Part shown: one piece after another, positions 32,488 to 41,775 of the stretch
Layout of the letters: each line of letters begins with the position of its first letter
Numbering within the stretch: the stretch's first letter is position 1
Source of the DNA: UBA6623 sp965217195
GTDB lineage: Bacteria > Acidobacteriota > Terriglobia > Bryobacterales > UBA6623
Assembly: GCA_965217195.1 (NCBI GenBank)
Contig: CBDCHL010000003.1
Coordinates: forward strand, 1,178,001 to 1,242,000
Direction: 5' to 3'
DNA: 64,000 nt
Position numbers and translations under genes: made by a program
Notes under the pieces: model-generated
Seen by the model: only the letters and a program-made list of their open reading frames with translations
What the model was told of the DNA's origin: nothing
Database searches by the model: none

Positions 32488-33603
32488 TTAGTCAGCGAGG
32501 GTTGTGTGATCCGACCCCGAATCGTGGGCGAATTGTTGATAGTGCATGGCCAAAACGTCGCGACCGAAGTCGCCCTCATAATCACGCCATACGCTGTGAC
32601 TGTGGTTGTTTTCGTTTTGGGTGTTGTCGTATTCGACTAGGAAGGTCGGGGCCTGCACTCGATAGTAGTCGCCAAGGCCGCGTTCGATGCCTCCCGCCCA
32701 AGCGAAGAAAACCTTGTCGCGCGGCGTATCCCGCATGGTCTTGCGGCGCTGTGCCGCCACTTGCTCGGGCATATTGTCCGCGTACTCGTCGACAAGCGCC
32801 AACAGCATCTTGAATTGGTCGGCGTTCATCTCCGCCGCCGCCAGTCCGGGGGGCTGATCTTCGAGCTTGGCGCGGGTATCGGCGCTGGTAAGAATGTCGC
32901 GCGGTGCTTTGGCGGCGACCAATGCTTTCTTGCGTTGTTTCGGCTCGAGCGACTTGACGAGCGAGCGAGCCAGGTCCTCTTCGCCGGCCAGAGTGCGCAG
33001 GCCCTGACGCGGACCGTCAAGAACCTTGTGCGGGTTCGCGCCGAAGAATGTCGGGGTCGCCGCGATCAGCCGGCCGTCGCGGAATGTGTAGTGCAGAGAG
33101 AGGTGATGCCCCTCTGCCCGCCACCCCCATGTCCCTTGAGCGGCGGGACTGCCGTAAATCGAAAAGTAGTACTTGTCGGGGTCACGACGACCAGCCGTGT
33201 CGTTTTCTTTGATGCGCAGGACCTCTTCGAGGCTCATGACCGTCATCGCTTTCAAGAAACCGGCATTGCTTAAGCCGGTGCTCAGCAGGGCTTCGGCGAG
33301 CCGCTGCTGTTCGGCGTTCATGCCCTTGAAGTTGAGGCCCGGTCGTGCGAACCCGTGCGTGTCCTTAAAGTTCTTGTCGGGGACGAAGTGCCACAACGTT
33401 CGTTGCTTGGCGTCGAAGTCGTATTGAACGACCGTCTTCTGTTCGCCCGACAGCGAACTCAGGAAACGGCCGGCCATTTCCGTCATCGCGCTTTCGGTCT
33501 TGGTGACGTGGTGAGCGGCGGTAAGCGCCGCGGCGCACAGCAGGACTCCGGCGATCCGGATTTTGGTGTGTCGTGCGGCGCGTGCAGGACTGTGACGGGA
33601 CAT
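32488..33603 (-). CDS. DUF3500 family secreted protein
   Basis: 371 residues. An N-terminal signal (IRIAGVLLCAAALTAAH) suggests export. The body matches the DUF3500 pattern: FLSSLSGEQKTVVQYDFD near the start, then RTLWHFVPDKNF, YYFSIYGSP, GTWGWRAEGHHLSLHYTF, TPTFFGANPH and the C-terminal FLVEYDNTQNENNHSHSVWR. The His/Asp/Asn-rich blocks suggest a metal-dependent enzyme, but no activity is established that I know. Start ATG 33603 follows GGGAGG by 7 bases; a frame to 33633 exists. Confidence 0.88.
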   Translation of the reverse strand: MSRHSPARAARHTKIRIAGVLLCAAALTAAHHVTKTESAMTEMAGRFLSSLSGEQKTVVQYDFDAKQRTLWHFVPDKNFKDTHGFARPGLNFKGMNAEQQRLAEALLSTGLSNAGFLKAMTVMSLEEVLRIKENDTAGRRDPDKYYFSIYGSPAAQGTWGWRAEGHHLSLHYTFRDGRLIAATPTFFGANPHKVLDGPRQGLRTLAGEEDLARSLVKSLEPKQRKKALVAAKAPRDILTSADTRAKLEDQPPGLAAAEMNADQFKMLLALVDEYADNMPEQVAAQRRKTMRDTPRDKVFFAWAGGIERGLGDYYRVQAPTFLVEYDNTQNENNHSHSVWRDYEGDFGRDVLAMHYQQFAHDSGSDHTTLAD

Positions 33604-33742
33604 TAAAAGCCTCCCTGTGGAATACCCCGGCAATTATAGCCCAGATTCCCATGCTGCCGGTGGGGTGGGTAGGGGCACAGGGACACACGGAAGGGACGAT
33701 CACCTCGGCTCCGCGGATTGCCGATCGCCCTTCGGCCGTCGC

Positions 33743-35569
33743 CTAATCCGTCATCGGGCGTTGGGCGACGATATAACCCAATTCCTTCACCGGCAGAGGG
33801 CCGGCCCGCAGCGCCTTGTCATGGAAGGACGACAGAATGAAATCTTGTGTCTCGGTTTGGTAGTGGTCCCGCACCTTCGACCATCCCTTCCAACCTACGT
33901 AGTGAGCCGGAAGCTGAGCTGAAGTCAGTTTGGCGCGCCGCAACTTGGCATCGGCCTCCTCGGCTTCTTGGTAAGCCTCGGTTCGCAAGAAGTTAAGGGC
34001 TTCTTCATCGCTCATATTTTTCGTATGCATGCGAATGTCGACAATGGCGTTCGCCAAGACACGAAGAGCGATTTTTTGCCAAACCATCTTGAAAGCGTTG
34101 TTGTTTTGCTCAAGCCCCGCGGTCATCATCGCTTCGGTAACGTAGGTCGCCCAGCCTTCGACATAAGCGCTATTCCCAAAAACGGCGCGCAACACCCGTC
34201 GGTACGGCTTCTCGATCTCGTTAGTGAGTTCGACCTGCGCGTAGTGTCCAGGCATTGCCTCGTGCAGCGAAAGCAGCTTCAACGCGTGCCGATTGTACTC
34301 GCGCAGCCAAGACTGCAGCCTCTTCCGCGACCAATCTTCCGGAATCGGCGTCACCCAATAAAATGCCCCCAGCCTAGGTTCGAGCGCCGGGGCTCCCAAG
34401 AATCCCGCCACGGGATACAACCCGCGCATGAATTCGGGTGTTTCCACGACCCGCAAGTTGTCGCGCGGCAGGTCAGGGATTATGTTCGCTTCCTTGATGG
34501 AGGTCCTTAGCTCATCGAGGTCTTTCTTGATTTCGCTCATCAAGTCCGTCGTCCGGCGCAACTTATTATCTTCTTGCACGACTTCCAGCACACCGTTCAT
34601 CAGCCGACGCTTGTCGCTCGGTGGACGGGCGCTGCCGTAGATTTCCTTGTCGAGATCCTCGGCCACTTTGATCGTCTCGGCAATCACGACTTGAAACTCT
34701 TGCTCGGCCTGCGCCAATACTTCATCCGGGGACTGATCGGTTGCCAGCATCGCCTTGAACTTTGCCTCGTAAAGCTCGGGCCCCAGCCTCCAGTCGTGGT
34801 TATTTCGTCCGGCGAGATCGTTCGCCAGATAATCTCCGAATCCCGCGAGAGCACTCAAAGCAGCTCGGGATGCACGGTCATGATCCGCTTTCAGCTCCGC
34901 CGGCAGGCTCGCGGGGATCACGTTTTCGATCCAGCTGATCAATCCGGCATTGCCTTGTTGCGCAACTTCCGTCCAGATCGCGGGAGAAGACAGCAGGTTT
35001 TGTTTGGCCTGTTCGACGAATGCGGGGACTTTATCCAGCCGCGCGATTAGGTGTCGGTACCTCTCCGCCTTGGGAGCGTATTCGTGGACAAGCGGTGTAT
35101 AGAGGGCGGTACCCAATAGCTGGACATAGAGGTTAGGGTTGTGCTCGTGACTCCGAATCCGCTCGAGTTCAACGAGCCGGCGCTCGATATGGTTGTTGAC
35201 AACGGCGTAGTCCGCCCAAGCGTCACCCGACAGCTCGTCGTGCACCACCCGTTCGTGCAACTGCTTGCGGAAATCCTTGTAGAAGCTCACTCGCTTCTGA
35301 ACGCCGGCCGCGGAGTAGTCATCGAGCCGTTCGTCCAGCGAGATCGTGTTCCCGCCCTCGCCTTCCTCATCCGCTCCCTCGATGTGCTCGTGATAGCCCG
35401 CGGCCGTGGCCGCGATCGGGGTCATGGCTAAGGCCTGGAAAGGAAAAACCTCCGCGGCCGCTGCAAAGACCTGATCCGGAGGTTCGCGCGTAGAGCACGC
35501 ATCCGTGACGGCCAGCACGAGGATTCCAATCATGAGCAAACGGAGTTTTGTCTTGAAGAAAAGAGCCAT
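33743..35569 (-). CDS. DUF885 family lipoprotein (putative metallo-hydrolase)
   Basis: 608 residues. Lipoprotein-like signal KLRLLMIGILVLAVTDACST with Cys25. The diagnostic DUF885 motif is SLHEAMPGHYAQVE (an HExxPGH zinc-site relative), with GWATYVTEAMM downstream supplying a Glu, and the C-terminal AYQEAEEADAKLRRAKLTS. Members are believed to be envelope peptidases, although the family is poorly studied. The lipobox (T-D-A-C) is not ideal. It stands alone, 140 bases from the DUF3500 start and in the same direction as ftsZ. Confidence 0.9.
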   Translation of the reverse strand: MALFFKTKLRLLMIGILVLAVTDACSTREPPDQVFAAAAEVFPFQALAMTPIAATAAGYHEHIEGADEEGEGGNTISLDERLDDYSAAGVQKRVSFYKDFRKQLHERVVHDELSGDAWADYAVVNNHIERRLVELERIRSHEHNPNLYVQLLGTALYTPLVHEYAPKAERYRHLIARLDKVPAFVEQAKQNLLSSPAIWTEVAQQGNAGLISWIENVIPASLPAELKADHDRASRAALSALAGFGDYLANDLAGRNNHDWRLGPELYEAKFKAMLATDQSPDEVLAQAEQEFQVVIAETIKVAEDLDKEIYGSARPPSDKRRLMNGVLEVVQEDNKLRRTTDLMSEIKKDLDELRTSIKEANIIPDLPRDNLRVVETPEFMRGLYPVAGFLGAPALEPRLGAFYWVTPIPEDWSRKRLQSWLREYNRHALKLLSLHEAMPGHYAQVELTNEIEKPYRRVLRAVFGNSAYVEGWATYVTEAMMTAGLEQNNNAFKMVWQKIALRVLANAIVDIRMHTKNMSDEEALNFLRTEAYQEAEEADAKLRRAKLTSAQLPAHYVGWKGWSKVRDHYQTETQDFILSSFHDKALRAGPLPVKELGYIVAQRPMTD

Positions 35570-35699
35570 GGGGTTGGTACCTACTCACCAAACGACACCC
35601 GGCGCCTGTCGCGCTACAGGGGCCGGAGTGACTTCGGCAAAATCATCATCTTAAAGAAGATTAGAGTGCCAAGGCAACCGGTCGGCAATCAATAGTCCA

Positions 35700-35728
35700 G
35701 TGTAGCGAGCGGCGGCGTTCCGCTACAC
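35700..35728 (-). terminator. Hairpin after ftsZ, candidate end of the dcw operon
   Basis: Perfect 8-bp arms GTGTAGCG (35700-35707) and CGCTACAC (35721-35728) lie 17 bases beyond the ftsZ stop on the minus strand. The following bases are only moderately T rich, so termination is plausible, not certain. Confidence 0.45.
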
Positions 35729-35744
35729 CGGCTGGGCTCGGAGC

Positions 35745-36995
35745 TTACGAAGACCCGCCCGAGCGCCGCAAAAAGCTGGGAACCTCTAGGTCATCCGGGT
35801 CGGCGCCGGCTTCAACGCTGATTCTGCTCTGCTCAAATTCCGGCCCGGCCTCTGAATCCTCGTAGGTGCCTGCGGACTCCGACTCCGACTCCGGCTCTGG
35901 CGCGACAGGAGGCTCATCCCCACCCCTATTCCGCGACGCGGCTGCTTGCTGCAACGCTGGCCTCACCTCGGCGGCCGATGCGGCAGCGGCATCGGAGACC
36001 TTCTTGCTAATGCCCACACTTTCGCTGTGGAAACCTGTCGCGATCACTGTGATTTTGACCCGGTCTTCCATCGAATCGTCGAGCACCGCCCCGAAAATGA
36101 TGTTTGCTTCCGGATCCGCCGCTTTTTGAACGATCGTCGAAGCCTCGTGAACCTCGTGGAGTCCCAATTGAGACGAGCCCGTCACATTGATCAGAATCCC
36201 GCGCGCTCCCTCGATGCTGGTGTCCTCGAGCAACGGACTCGACACGGCCCCGCGAGCGGCCTCCACCGCCGCACTGCTTCCACCCGAAATCGCGGTGCCC
36301 ATCACGGCGTAGCCCATACCCTGCATAATCGTGCGCACATCGGCAAAGTCGCGGTTGATGATCCCCGGGATGGTAATGATATCGCTGATGCCCTGCACTG
36401 CCCGCAAAAGAATGTCGTCAGCGATGCGGAAGGCTTCGAAGAAGCTCGTTCCCCGCTCGATGACTTCGATAAGTCGCTCATTCGGAATTGTCACGACGGT
36501 ATCAACCGTCTCGGCCAATTCCGCCAAGCCCTGCTCAGCAACTGCCATTCGCTTGTTGCCCTCGAAGGAGAACGGTTTGGTGACCACGGCCACCGTCAAC
36601 GCACCCAGCTCGTTTGCCAACGAGGCCACAATCGGCGCCGCCCCCGTCCCAGTGCCGCCGCCGAGGCCGGCGGTAACGAAGACCATATCGGATTCACCCA
36701 ACAATTCAATCAACCGTTCAGTGTCCTGGAGAGCAGCCTCACGACCGACTTCGGGGTCCGAACCCGCTCCCCTGCCGCTCGTCAGGCGAACGCCCAATTG
36801 CAACTTAACTTGCGCGTTAGATGCTTGCAGGGCCTGCTCGTCTGTGTTGACCGCCGCGAAGACAACGCCCTCTACACCGGCCTCAATCATGCGGTTGACA
36901 GCATTGCAGCCGGCGCCACCGACACCAATCACCTTGATGCGGGCGTTCGTGGCCGCAGTCTCATCGAACGTAAATTTGACGATGTCTTGATCCAT
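35745..36995 (-). CDS. ftsZ: Cell division GTPase FtsZ
   Basis: Tubulin-like GTPase that forms the division ring. 416 residues. IKVIGVGGAGCNAVNRM starts the GTPase fold, the tubulin signature GGGTGTG is at residues 112-118, and GISDIITIPGIINRDFADV follows. A 70-residue acidic/Ser linker leads to the C-terminal peptide DDLEVPSFLRR, the site for FtsA and other tethers. ATG 36995 follows GGGAGG by 5 bases; an in-frame start 25 codons upstream overlaps ftsA and is rejected. Last gene of the dcw run, 64 bases after ftsA. Confidence 0.98.
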   Translation of the reverse strand: MDQDIVKFTFDETAATNARIKVIGVGGAGCNAVNRMIEAGVEGVVFAAVNTDEQALQASNAQVKLQLGVRLTSGRGAGSDPEVGREAALQDTERLIELLGESDMVFVTAGLGGGTGTGAAPIVASLANELGALTVAVVTKPFSFEGNKRMAVAEQGLAELAETVDTVVTIPNERLIEVIERGTSFFEAFRIADDILLRAVQGISDIITIPGIINRDFADVRTIMQGMGYAVMGTAISGGSSAAVEAARGAVSSPLLEDTSIEGARGILINVTGSSQLGLHEVHEASTIVQKAADPEANIIFGAVLDDSMEDRVKITVIATGFHSESVGISKKVSDAAAASAAEVRPALQQAAASRNRGGDEPPVAPEPESESESAGTYEDSEAGPEFEQSRISVEAGADPDDLEVPSFLRRSGGSS

Positions 36996-37059
36996 GTCGA
37001 CCTCCCCGAGCAAACCCGAGCTGACACTGCATTCTATCGATTGCGAACGTCGACCCGTC

Positions 37060-38268
37060 CTACGACTCAATCAACGACTTCAGCCAGTCCGCCAGCCGGT
37101 CTCGCCTCTTCTGTTGTTGGACATGAAGCCGCTGCCCGTACAGCATCAGGCCGATGACCGTTGCCCAGGCCGGATGGTCCAGCCCGTCCGGCATGTCCTC
37201 TAACCGAGGCGGAAGCCCGATCCGCGTCGTCGTTCGAAGGACGTCTTCGCCTACATCGCACATGCCGCCAAGCCCCGCGAGTCCGCCGGTCAGGACGGCA
37301 CCTGCGACCAGGCGGTCCCCCAGTCGCGCACGACGAAGTTCCGCGGCGATCAGCTCGAAGGTTTCCCGCGCTCGCGCCTCAAGAATCTGGTTCAACAGAC
37401 GTCGCGGCTTTGGTTCGGAAAAGCCACCGGCAATGGCCGGAACCTCGATCATGACATTGTGTGGCGTTTGCTCCGCAACCGCGCAACCGTACTGCTCGAC
37501 TAGACACGCCGCTTCCTCTCGCGGCGTCCGCAGCACAGTTGCCACATCGCTAACGAAGTGACCGCCTCCTACAGGAATCGAGCCGGCTAATCGCACCTGA
37601 TTCTCGAGATAGGCGACGAAGTCCGTCGAACCGGCGCCCACGTCCACGACGATAACGCCCATCTCGCGCTCTCGCTCTTCGAGCACCGCCTGCGCCGCCG
37701 CGAAAGGCTCGAAGACGGTTTCCTGGACGACTAAGGAAGCACGGTTTACGACCGCACAAGCATTGCTGTGTGCCTGAGCCTGAGCCGTAACGACATGGAC
37801 GTGGGCATCCAAACGCCTACCCGCCATGCCGACAGGATTCTGCAACACCGCCTGTTGATCAACAGCAAAGGCCAACGGAATCAGCTGCAGCACGGTGCGA
37901 TCTCCGCCCACCGCCGTTTGCCCCGCCGCCTTGACGACAGCGTCGACATCCTGCTGCCGCACTTCGTCTTCCTCGTCCGGTAGGCTGATGTAGGTGTGGC
38001 TTGTGTTTCCAACAACATGGCTTCCCCCGATGCCCACCACTGCTGCTTCGATTGCAGTCCCGCCCGCATCCTCAGCTTGTTGCACGGCCTGTTCAACCGA
38101 GCGCAGCACCAGATCCTGGTCCGAGATCACTCCCCGCGACCAGCCGTTCGAACGGACACAACCAGAACTGATAAATCGCAAGCGCGAATTCTCTTCGACG
38201 CCCACCACGCACCGGGTCCAATGGCTTCCCAGATCAAGTCCGACGATGTAGTTGTGGCGTTTCCGCAT
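37060..38268 (-). CDS. ftsA: Cell division protein FtsA
   Basis: Actin-fold ATPase that tethers FtsZ to the membrane. 402 residues. YIVGLDLGSHWTRCVVGV is the first phosphate loop and GVIVVDVGAGSTDFVAYLEN the second. VVLTGGLAGLGGMCDVGEDV is the adenosine loop, and the C-terminal LADWLKSLIES is an amphipathic membrane-targeting helix. It starts 3 bases from the ftsQ stop and precedes ftsZ, the usual order. Confidence 0.97.
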   Translation of the reverse strand: MRKRHNYIVGLDLGSHWTRCVVGVEENSRLRFISSGCVRSNGWSRGVISDQDLVLRSVEQAVQQAEDAGGTAIEAAVVGIGGSHVVGNTSHTYISLPDEEDEVRQQDVDAVVKAAGQTAVGGDRTVLQLIPLAFAVDQQAVLQNPVGMAGRRLDAHVHVVTAQAQAHSNACAVVNRASLVVQETVFEPFAAAQAVLEEREREMGVIVVDVGAGSTDFVAYLENQVRLAGSIPVGGGHFVSDVATVLRTPREEAACLVEQYGCAVAEQTPHNVMIEVPAIAGGFSEPKPRRLLNQILEARARETFELIAAELRRARLGDRLVAGAVLTGGLAGLGGMCDVGEDVLRTTTRIGLPPRLEDMPDGLDHPAWATVIGLMLYGQRLHVQQQKRRDRLADWLKSLIES

Positions 38269-38271
38269 ACT

Positions 38272-39132
38272 CTACTTGGTCACCACGACGCCTTTGTATC
38301 TCAGATCCACCGACCTCACGCGCCCGAATTCCTTCTTCCACGTCTCAAAATATTTCAGGAACACCTGGAATCGATGGCGGAAGTTCTTCTCACCCATTTG
38401 TAGCTCGATCATTTCACCGTCAAACGCTGTTTTCACCTTGGCGTTTCGCGGATCAGCAACATCGACCTCCGAGATCCGTGAACTGTAGAACGGCTCCGAG
38501 GCGTCGAGCCCCGACAGCAACGCTTGGTAAAGTTTCACCCGCCTTGTGCGATCCGTCGGCGGCATTGAGGGGTTGATGCCCGTCGCCACGGGAAAGACGA
38601 ATCGATGGCCCTCCGGCACGTCGAGAAAGACTCCCTCGCTATCGATCAGCATTGGAGCAGAACCCCGATTTTTCTTGTTCGAGCGGGGAAAGCGAACGAA
38701 AGCTACCGGCACCCTTTCCTCCACCTGTACCCAAAGCTCCCTAGGCCAGTTCCGACGCAGCGCCGCTTGTTTGACCCAGGTAAGCTCTTCGATCTGACGC
38801 CGACGGTCGTCAAGCGCAACTTCGTACAGGCTTCGTCCCTCGTCGCGATCGAGGATCGCTCGGACTGCCTCGGGTTTGGCGTAGCGCAGGCCGCTGATTC
38901 GTACCGGTTGTTCGCCGGGTAGACGGAATGTCGAGGCCTCCCGAAGGTAGGTGTCGACGGACAAGGCGGTAGAAACACCGACCGTCACCACGGCAATGGC
39001 TATGCCGGCTCGAATCAGCCAAGAGCCTGACTTTTTCCAAACGTTCCGACGAACCTGCACCGGCTTCTTGCGGCGCAAATACGAGGCTTCAGAAGCGTCG
39101 CTGCCGGCTAATCCAGTTGCCCGTTTTGGCAT
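38272..39132 (-). CDS. ftsQ: Cell division protein FtsQ (DivIB)
   Basis: Bitopic divisome protein, 286 residues. Basic cytoplasmic tail, membrane helix LIRAGIAIAVVTVGVSTALS, then the POTRA domain (RISGLRYAKPEAVRAILDRD) and the FtsQ beta domain (ALRRNWPRELWVQVEERVPV, LIDSEGVFLDVPE). It links FtsI/FtsW to the ring. The ATG at 39132 is chosen with GGAG 6-7 bases upstream; a TTG at 39144 is also in frame. It follows murC by 59 bases, where many bacteria have murB and ddl, absent here. Confidence 0.93.
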   Translation of the reverse strand: MPKRATGLAGSDASEASYLRRKKPVQVRRNVWKKSGSWLIRAGIAIAVVTVGVSTALSVDTYLREASTFRLPGEQPVRISGLRYAKPEAVRAILDRDEGRSLYEVALDDRRRQIEELTWVKQAALRRNWPRELWVQVEERVPVAFVRFPRSNKKNRGSAPMLIDSEGVFLDVPEGHRFVFPVATGINPSMPPTDRTRRVKLYQALLSGLDASEPFYSSRISEVDVADPRNAKVKTAFDGEMIELQMGEKNFRHRFQVFLKYFETWKKEFGRVRSVDLRYKGVVVTK

Positions 39133-39191
39133 ACCTTGCTCCAATCAGTACTTTCAATCATTTCCACATTGCGAGTCGAAATCTGTACAGG

Positions 39192-40598
39192 CTAAGCCTT
39201 TTCCGCACCCACGCCTTCACACAAGAGATGAAGCAGGTGCTCACCCGCCCGCCAAATACTCCCCGCGCCCAGGGTGATGAGAACATCACCGGGTCCAGCC
39301 GAGCCGGCTGCTGCCTCGCACGCCTCCTCTATTGATGAACAGTAGACCGCGGACGGGTGGCCCGACGCGCGCATTCGCTCGACCAATCGCTCAGCGTTCA
39401 CTCGTTTTACGGGCTCTTCACCCGCGCCGTAGATATCGACGACGAAGAGCCGGTCGCAATCCTCGAAGCAGGCGCCCAATTCCTGAAACAGCAACTCCGT
39501 CCGCGAATATCGATGCGGCTGAAAGATCACATGGACCCGCTCGAATTCGCAGTTCCGCGCCGCCGCCAGCGTGGCCCGAATCTCGGTTGGATGGTGGCCG
39601 TAGTCGTCGACCACGGTGACGCGACGCTCCACACCTCGCACTTGAAAACGTCGATCCACGCCGCTAAAGGCGGCGAGCCCTTTGCGAATAGATTCGAGCG
39701 GCGCCTCCATTTCCAAACCGGTGAGCACCGCCGCCATAGCGTTTAGCACGTCGTGACGCCCGGCCCCCCGCACTTGAAAACGACCCAAGTCCTCACCGCG
39801 ATAGCGAAGCCGAAACCGGCTCACCAAGTGCGCGGACTCAACCTCGGAGGCAGTCAGATCCGCTCCCCCGGCCATACCATAAGTCCGCACTCGCCGTTTA
39901 ACTCGCGGCAGAATTCCACGCACCTGCGGATCATCCAGACACAGGATCACGGATCCATAGAAGGGCACCTTGTTCGCAAACTCCACGAAAGCGTCGCGCA
40001 CACTCTCCAGCGAGCCATAGTGATCGAGATGCTCCGCGTCAATCGACGTGACAACAGCAACAATCGGAGCCAACTTGAGAAAGGACCCGTCGCTCTCATC
40101 CGACTCGACGAGTAAGAAATCACCGCTTCCCAATCTCGCATTGGATCCCAGCGCATCCACTCGGCCGCCCACCACAACAGTCGGGTCCATTCCCGCCGCG
40201 GCCAGGACCGCTGCAGTGATCGAAGTCGTGGTCGTCTTGCCGTGACTCCCGGCGATCGCAATTCCGTATTGCAGCCGCATCAACTCGGCCAACATTTCGC
40301 CCCGTTCGATGATCGGAACCTGGGCTTTCTCGCCGGCCTCCCGTTCGGGGTTGTCAATGGGAATCGCCGAGCTGACGACAACTGCGTCGGCACTCGCGAT
40401 GTTCTCCGCTCGATGGCCCTCGAAGACTTGCACCCCAAGCGACTTCAAGCGTTCCAAAGTCAAAGACGGGCGTAAGTCGGAGCCGCTGATCTCATAGCCG
40501 AGGTTCAACAGAATCTCGGCCAGGCCGCTCATACCGATGCCCCCAATGCCCACAAAGTGAATGTGGCGGTGGCGAACGGCCATGTGCTTGAAGAACAT
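39192..40598 (-). CDS. murC: UDP-N-acetylmuramate--L-alanine ligase
   Basis: First Mur ligase of the peptide stem, adding L-Ala to UDP-MurNAc with ATP. 468 residues. N-terminal HIHFVGIGGIGMSGLAEIL, ATP loop IAIAGSHGKTTTTSITAAVL, then DDYGHHPTEIRATLAA and VIFQPHRYSRTELLF, all MurC signatures. Start ATG 40598 follows a weak GGTAG; ATG 40583 is also possible. It is 29 bases from murG. Confidence 0.97.
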   Translation of the reverse strand: MFFKHMAVRHRHIHFVGIGGIGMSGLAEILLNLGYEISGSDLRPSLTLERLKSLGVQVFEGHRAENIASADAVVVSSAIPIDNPEREAGEKAQVPIIERGEMLAELMRLQYGIAIAGSHGKTTTTSITAAVLAAAGMDPTVVVGGRVDALGSNARLGSGDFLLVESDESDGSFLKLAPIVAVVTSIDAEHLDHYGSLESVRDAFVEFANKVPFYGSVILCLDDPQVRGILPRVKRRVRTYGMAGGADLTASEVESAHLVSRFRLRYRGEDLGRFQVRGAGRHDVLNAMAAVLTGLEMEAPLESIRKGLAAFSGVDRRFQVRGVERRVTVVDDYGHHPTEIRATLAAARNCEFERVHVIFQPHRYSRTELLFQELGACFEDCDRLFVVDIYGAGEEPVKRVNAERLVERMRASGHPSAVYCSSIEEACEAAAGSAGPGDVLITLGAGSIWRAGEHLLHLLCEGVGAEKA

Positions 40599-40627
40599 TT
40601 TGCGCTTCGCTACCTGAGCAGCCCGAC

Positions 40628-41728
40628 CTACGACTTCACGCCGGCCACCTTCTCCAACCGGTCGGCTACAATTTCGACGGCGCCCGCGCGCGCTCGTCTC
40701 CTGGCGGCTTTTTCCATGGCGGTCAATTCATCCGGCCGATCCATTAGGGCCTCAACCTCACGAACCAAGCGTTTTCCGTCCAACTCGCGGTCCAATACCA
40801 ACCGTGCCGTGCCCGCTGCTTCCATCGTTTGCGCGTTGATAAGCTGGTGCTGGTCTGCTGCGAAGGGGTACGGAACCAACACCGACGCCTTGCCTGCCGC
40901 GCTCAACTCGGCCACCGTCGATGCTCCTGCACGACACACAACGACGTCGGCTTCAGCGAAGGCGCCGGGCATGTCCGGAATGAATGGGGCGAGTTCCACC
41001 GCAAGCCCGTGTTCGTCGACAGCCGCGTGGACATCCTCGTACTCCCTTTCACCGGTCTGATGGACGATTCGCATCCGCGGTAAACGCCCGGAATCGCGCC
41101 AAATCTCGGCCGCTTCGACCGTCGCTCCGTTCAACCGTCGCGAACCCAGACTCCCGCCCGTCACCAAGACTGTAAAAGGCGATCGAACGCCGCGAGCTCT
41201 TACTCCGAAAAACTCCCGGCGAATCGGAACGCCGCTCACATCGCACCGGGCCTTTGGAAAACAGCGCGCGGTTTCTTCGAATCCGACCAATGTCCAGCTT
41301 GAAAATCGACCCGCCAGTCGGTTCACCATCCCGGGCTTCGCGTTGGGCTCCATAACGACGAGCGGAACATGCTTTCCCAAGGCTGCCGGCACGATTGCAG
41401 CGGCGGCATACCCACCCAAACTCAGCACCGCTGCAGCCTGCTTCCGCTTCAGGATCGAAGCCGCCGCAAAAAGCCCGGGAACCAGTTCCAGTAAGGTTCT
41501 CAGCCGTCTAGCCGGCGAAGCGCCGTTCCAAGGCCCGACGTCGACGAATTCAATCTCGAATCCGGCCTCTGGCGCTAACCTTCCTTCCAAGCCTCGGCGG
41601 GTCCCGACAAAAACGCAGCTATGGCCTCTTGCCCTCAACTCCTTGGCGACGGCGATCCCCGGAATGACGTGCCCTCCGGTGCCGCCGGCAGCGATCAAGA
41701 ACGTTCGTTGTTTCGTCGGCTCCCTCAC
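40628..41728 (-). CDS. murG: UDP-GlcNAc:lipid I N-acetylglucosamine transferase
   Basis: GT28 enzyme at the inner face of the membrane that converts lipid I to lipid II. 366 residues. FLIAAGGTGGHVIPGIAVAK is the first G loop, VLVTGGSLGSRRLN the second, and DVVCRAGASTVAELSAAGK the UDP-GlcNAc-binding signature. It lies between ftsW (47-base gap) and murC. Confidence 0.97.
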   Translation of the reverse strand: MREPTKQRTFLIAAGGTGGHVIPGIAVAKELRARGHSCVFVGTRRGLEGRLAPEAGFEIEFVDVGPWNGASPARRLRTLLELVPGLFAAASILKRKQAAAVLSLGGYAAAAIVPAALGKHVPLVVMEPNAKPGMVNRLAGRFSSWTLVGFEETARCFPKARCDVSGVPIRREFFGVRARGVRSPFTVLVTGGSLGSRRLNGATVEAAEIWRDSGRLPRMRIVHQTGEREYEDVHAAVDEHGLAVELAPFIPDMPGAFAEADVVVCRAGASTVAELSAAGKASVLVPYPFAADQHQLINAQTMEAAGTARLVLDRELDGKRLVREVEALMDRPDELTAMEKAARRRARAGAVEIVADRLEKVAGVKS

Positions 41729-41775
41729 CTCGCTCTCGAGGTCGACCCGAGCGCGCCGCTCAGGTCGCCCCGCCT

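Noticed and set aside
35946..37157. Long plus-strand open frame of 403 codons
   Set aside because: Antisense to ftsZ and the ftsA end; the minus-strand proteins are certain.
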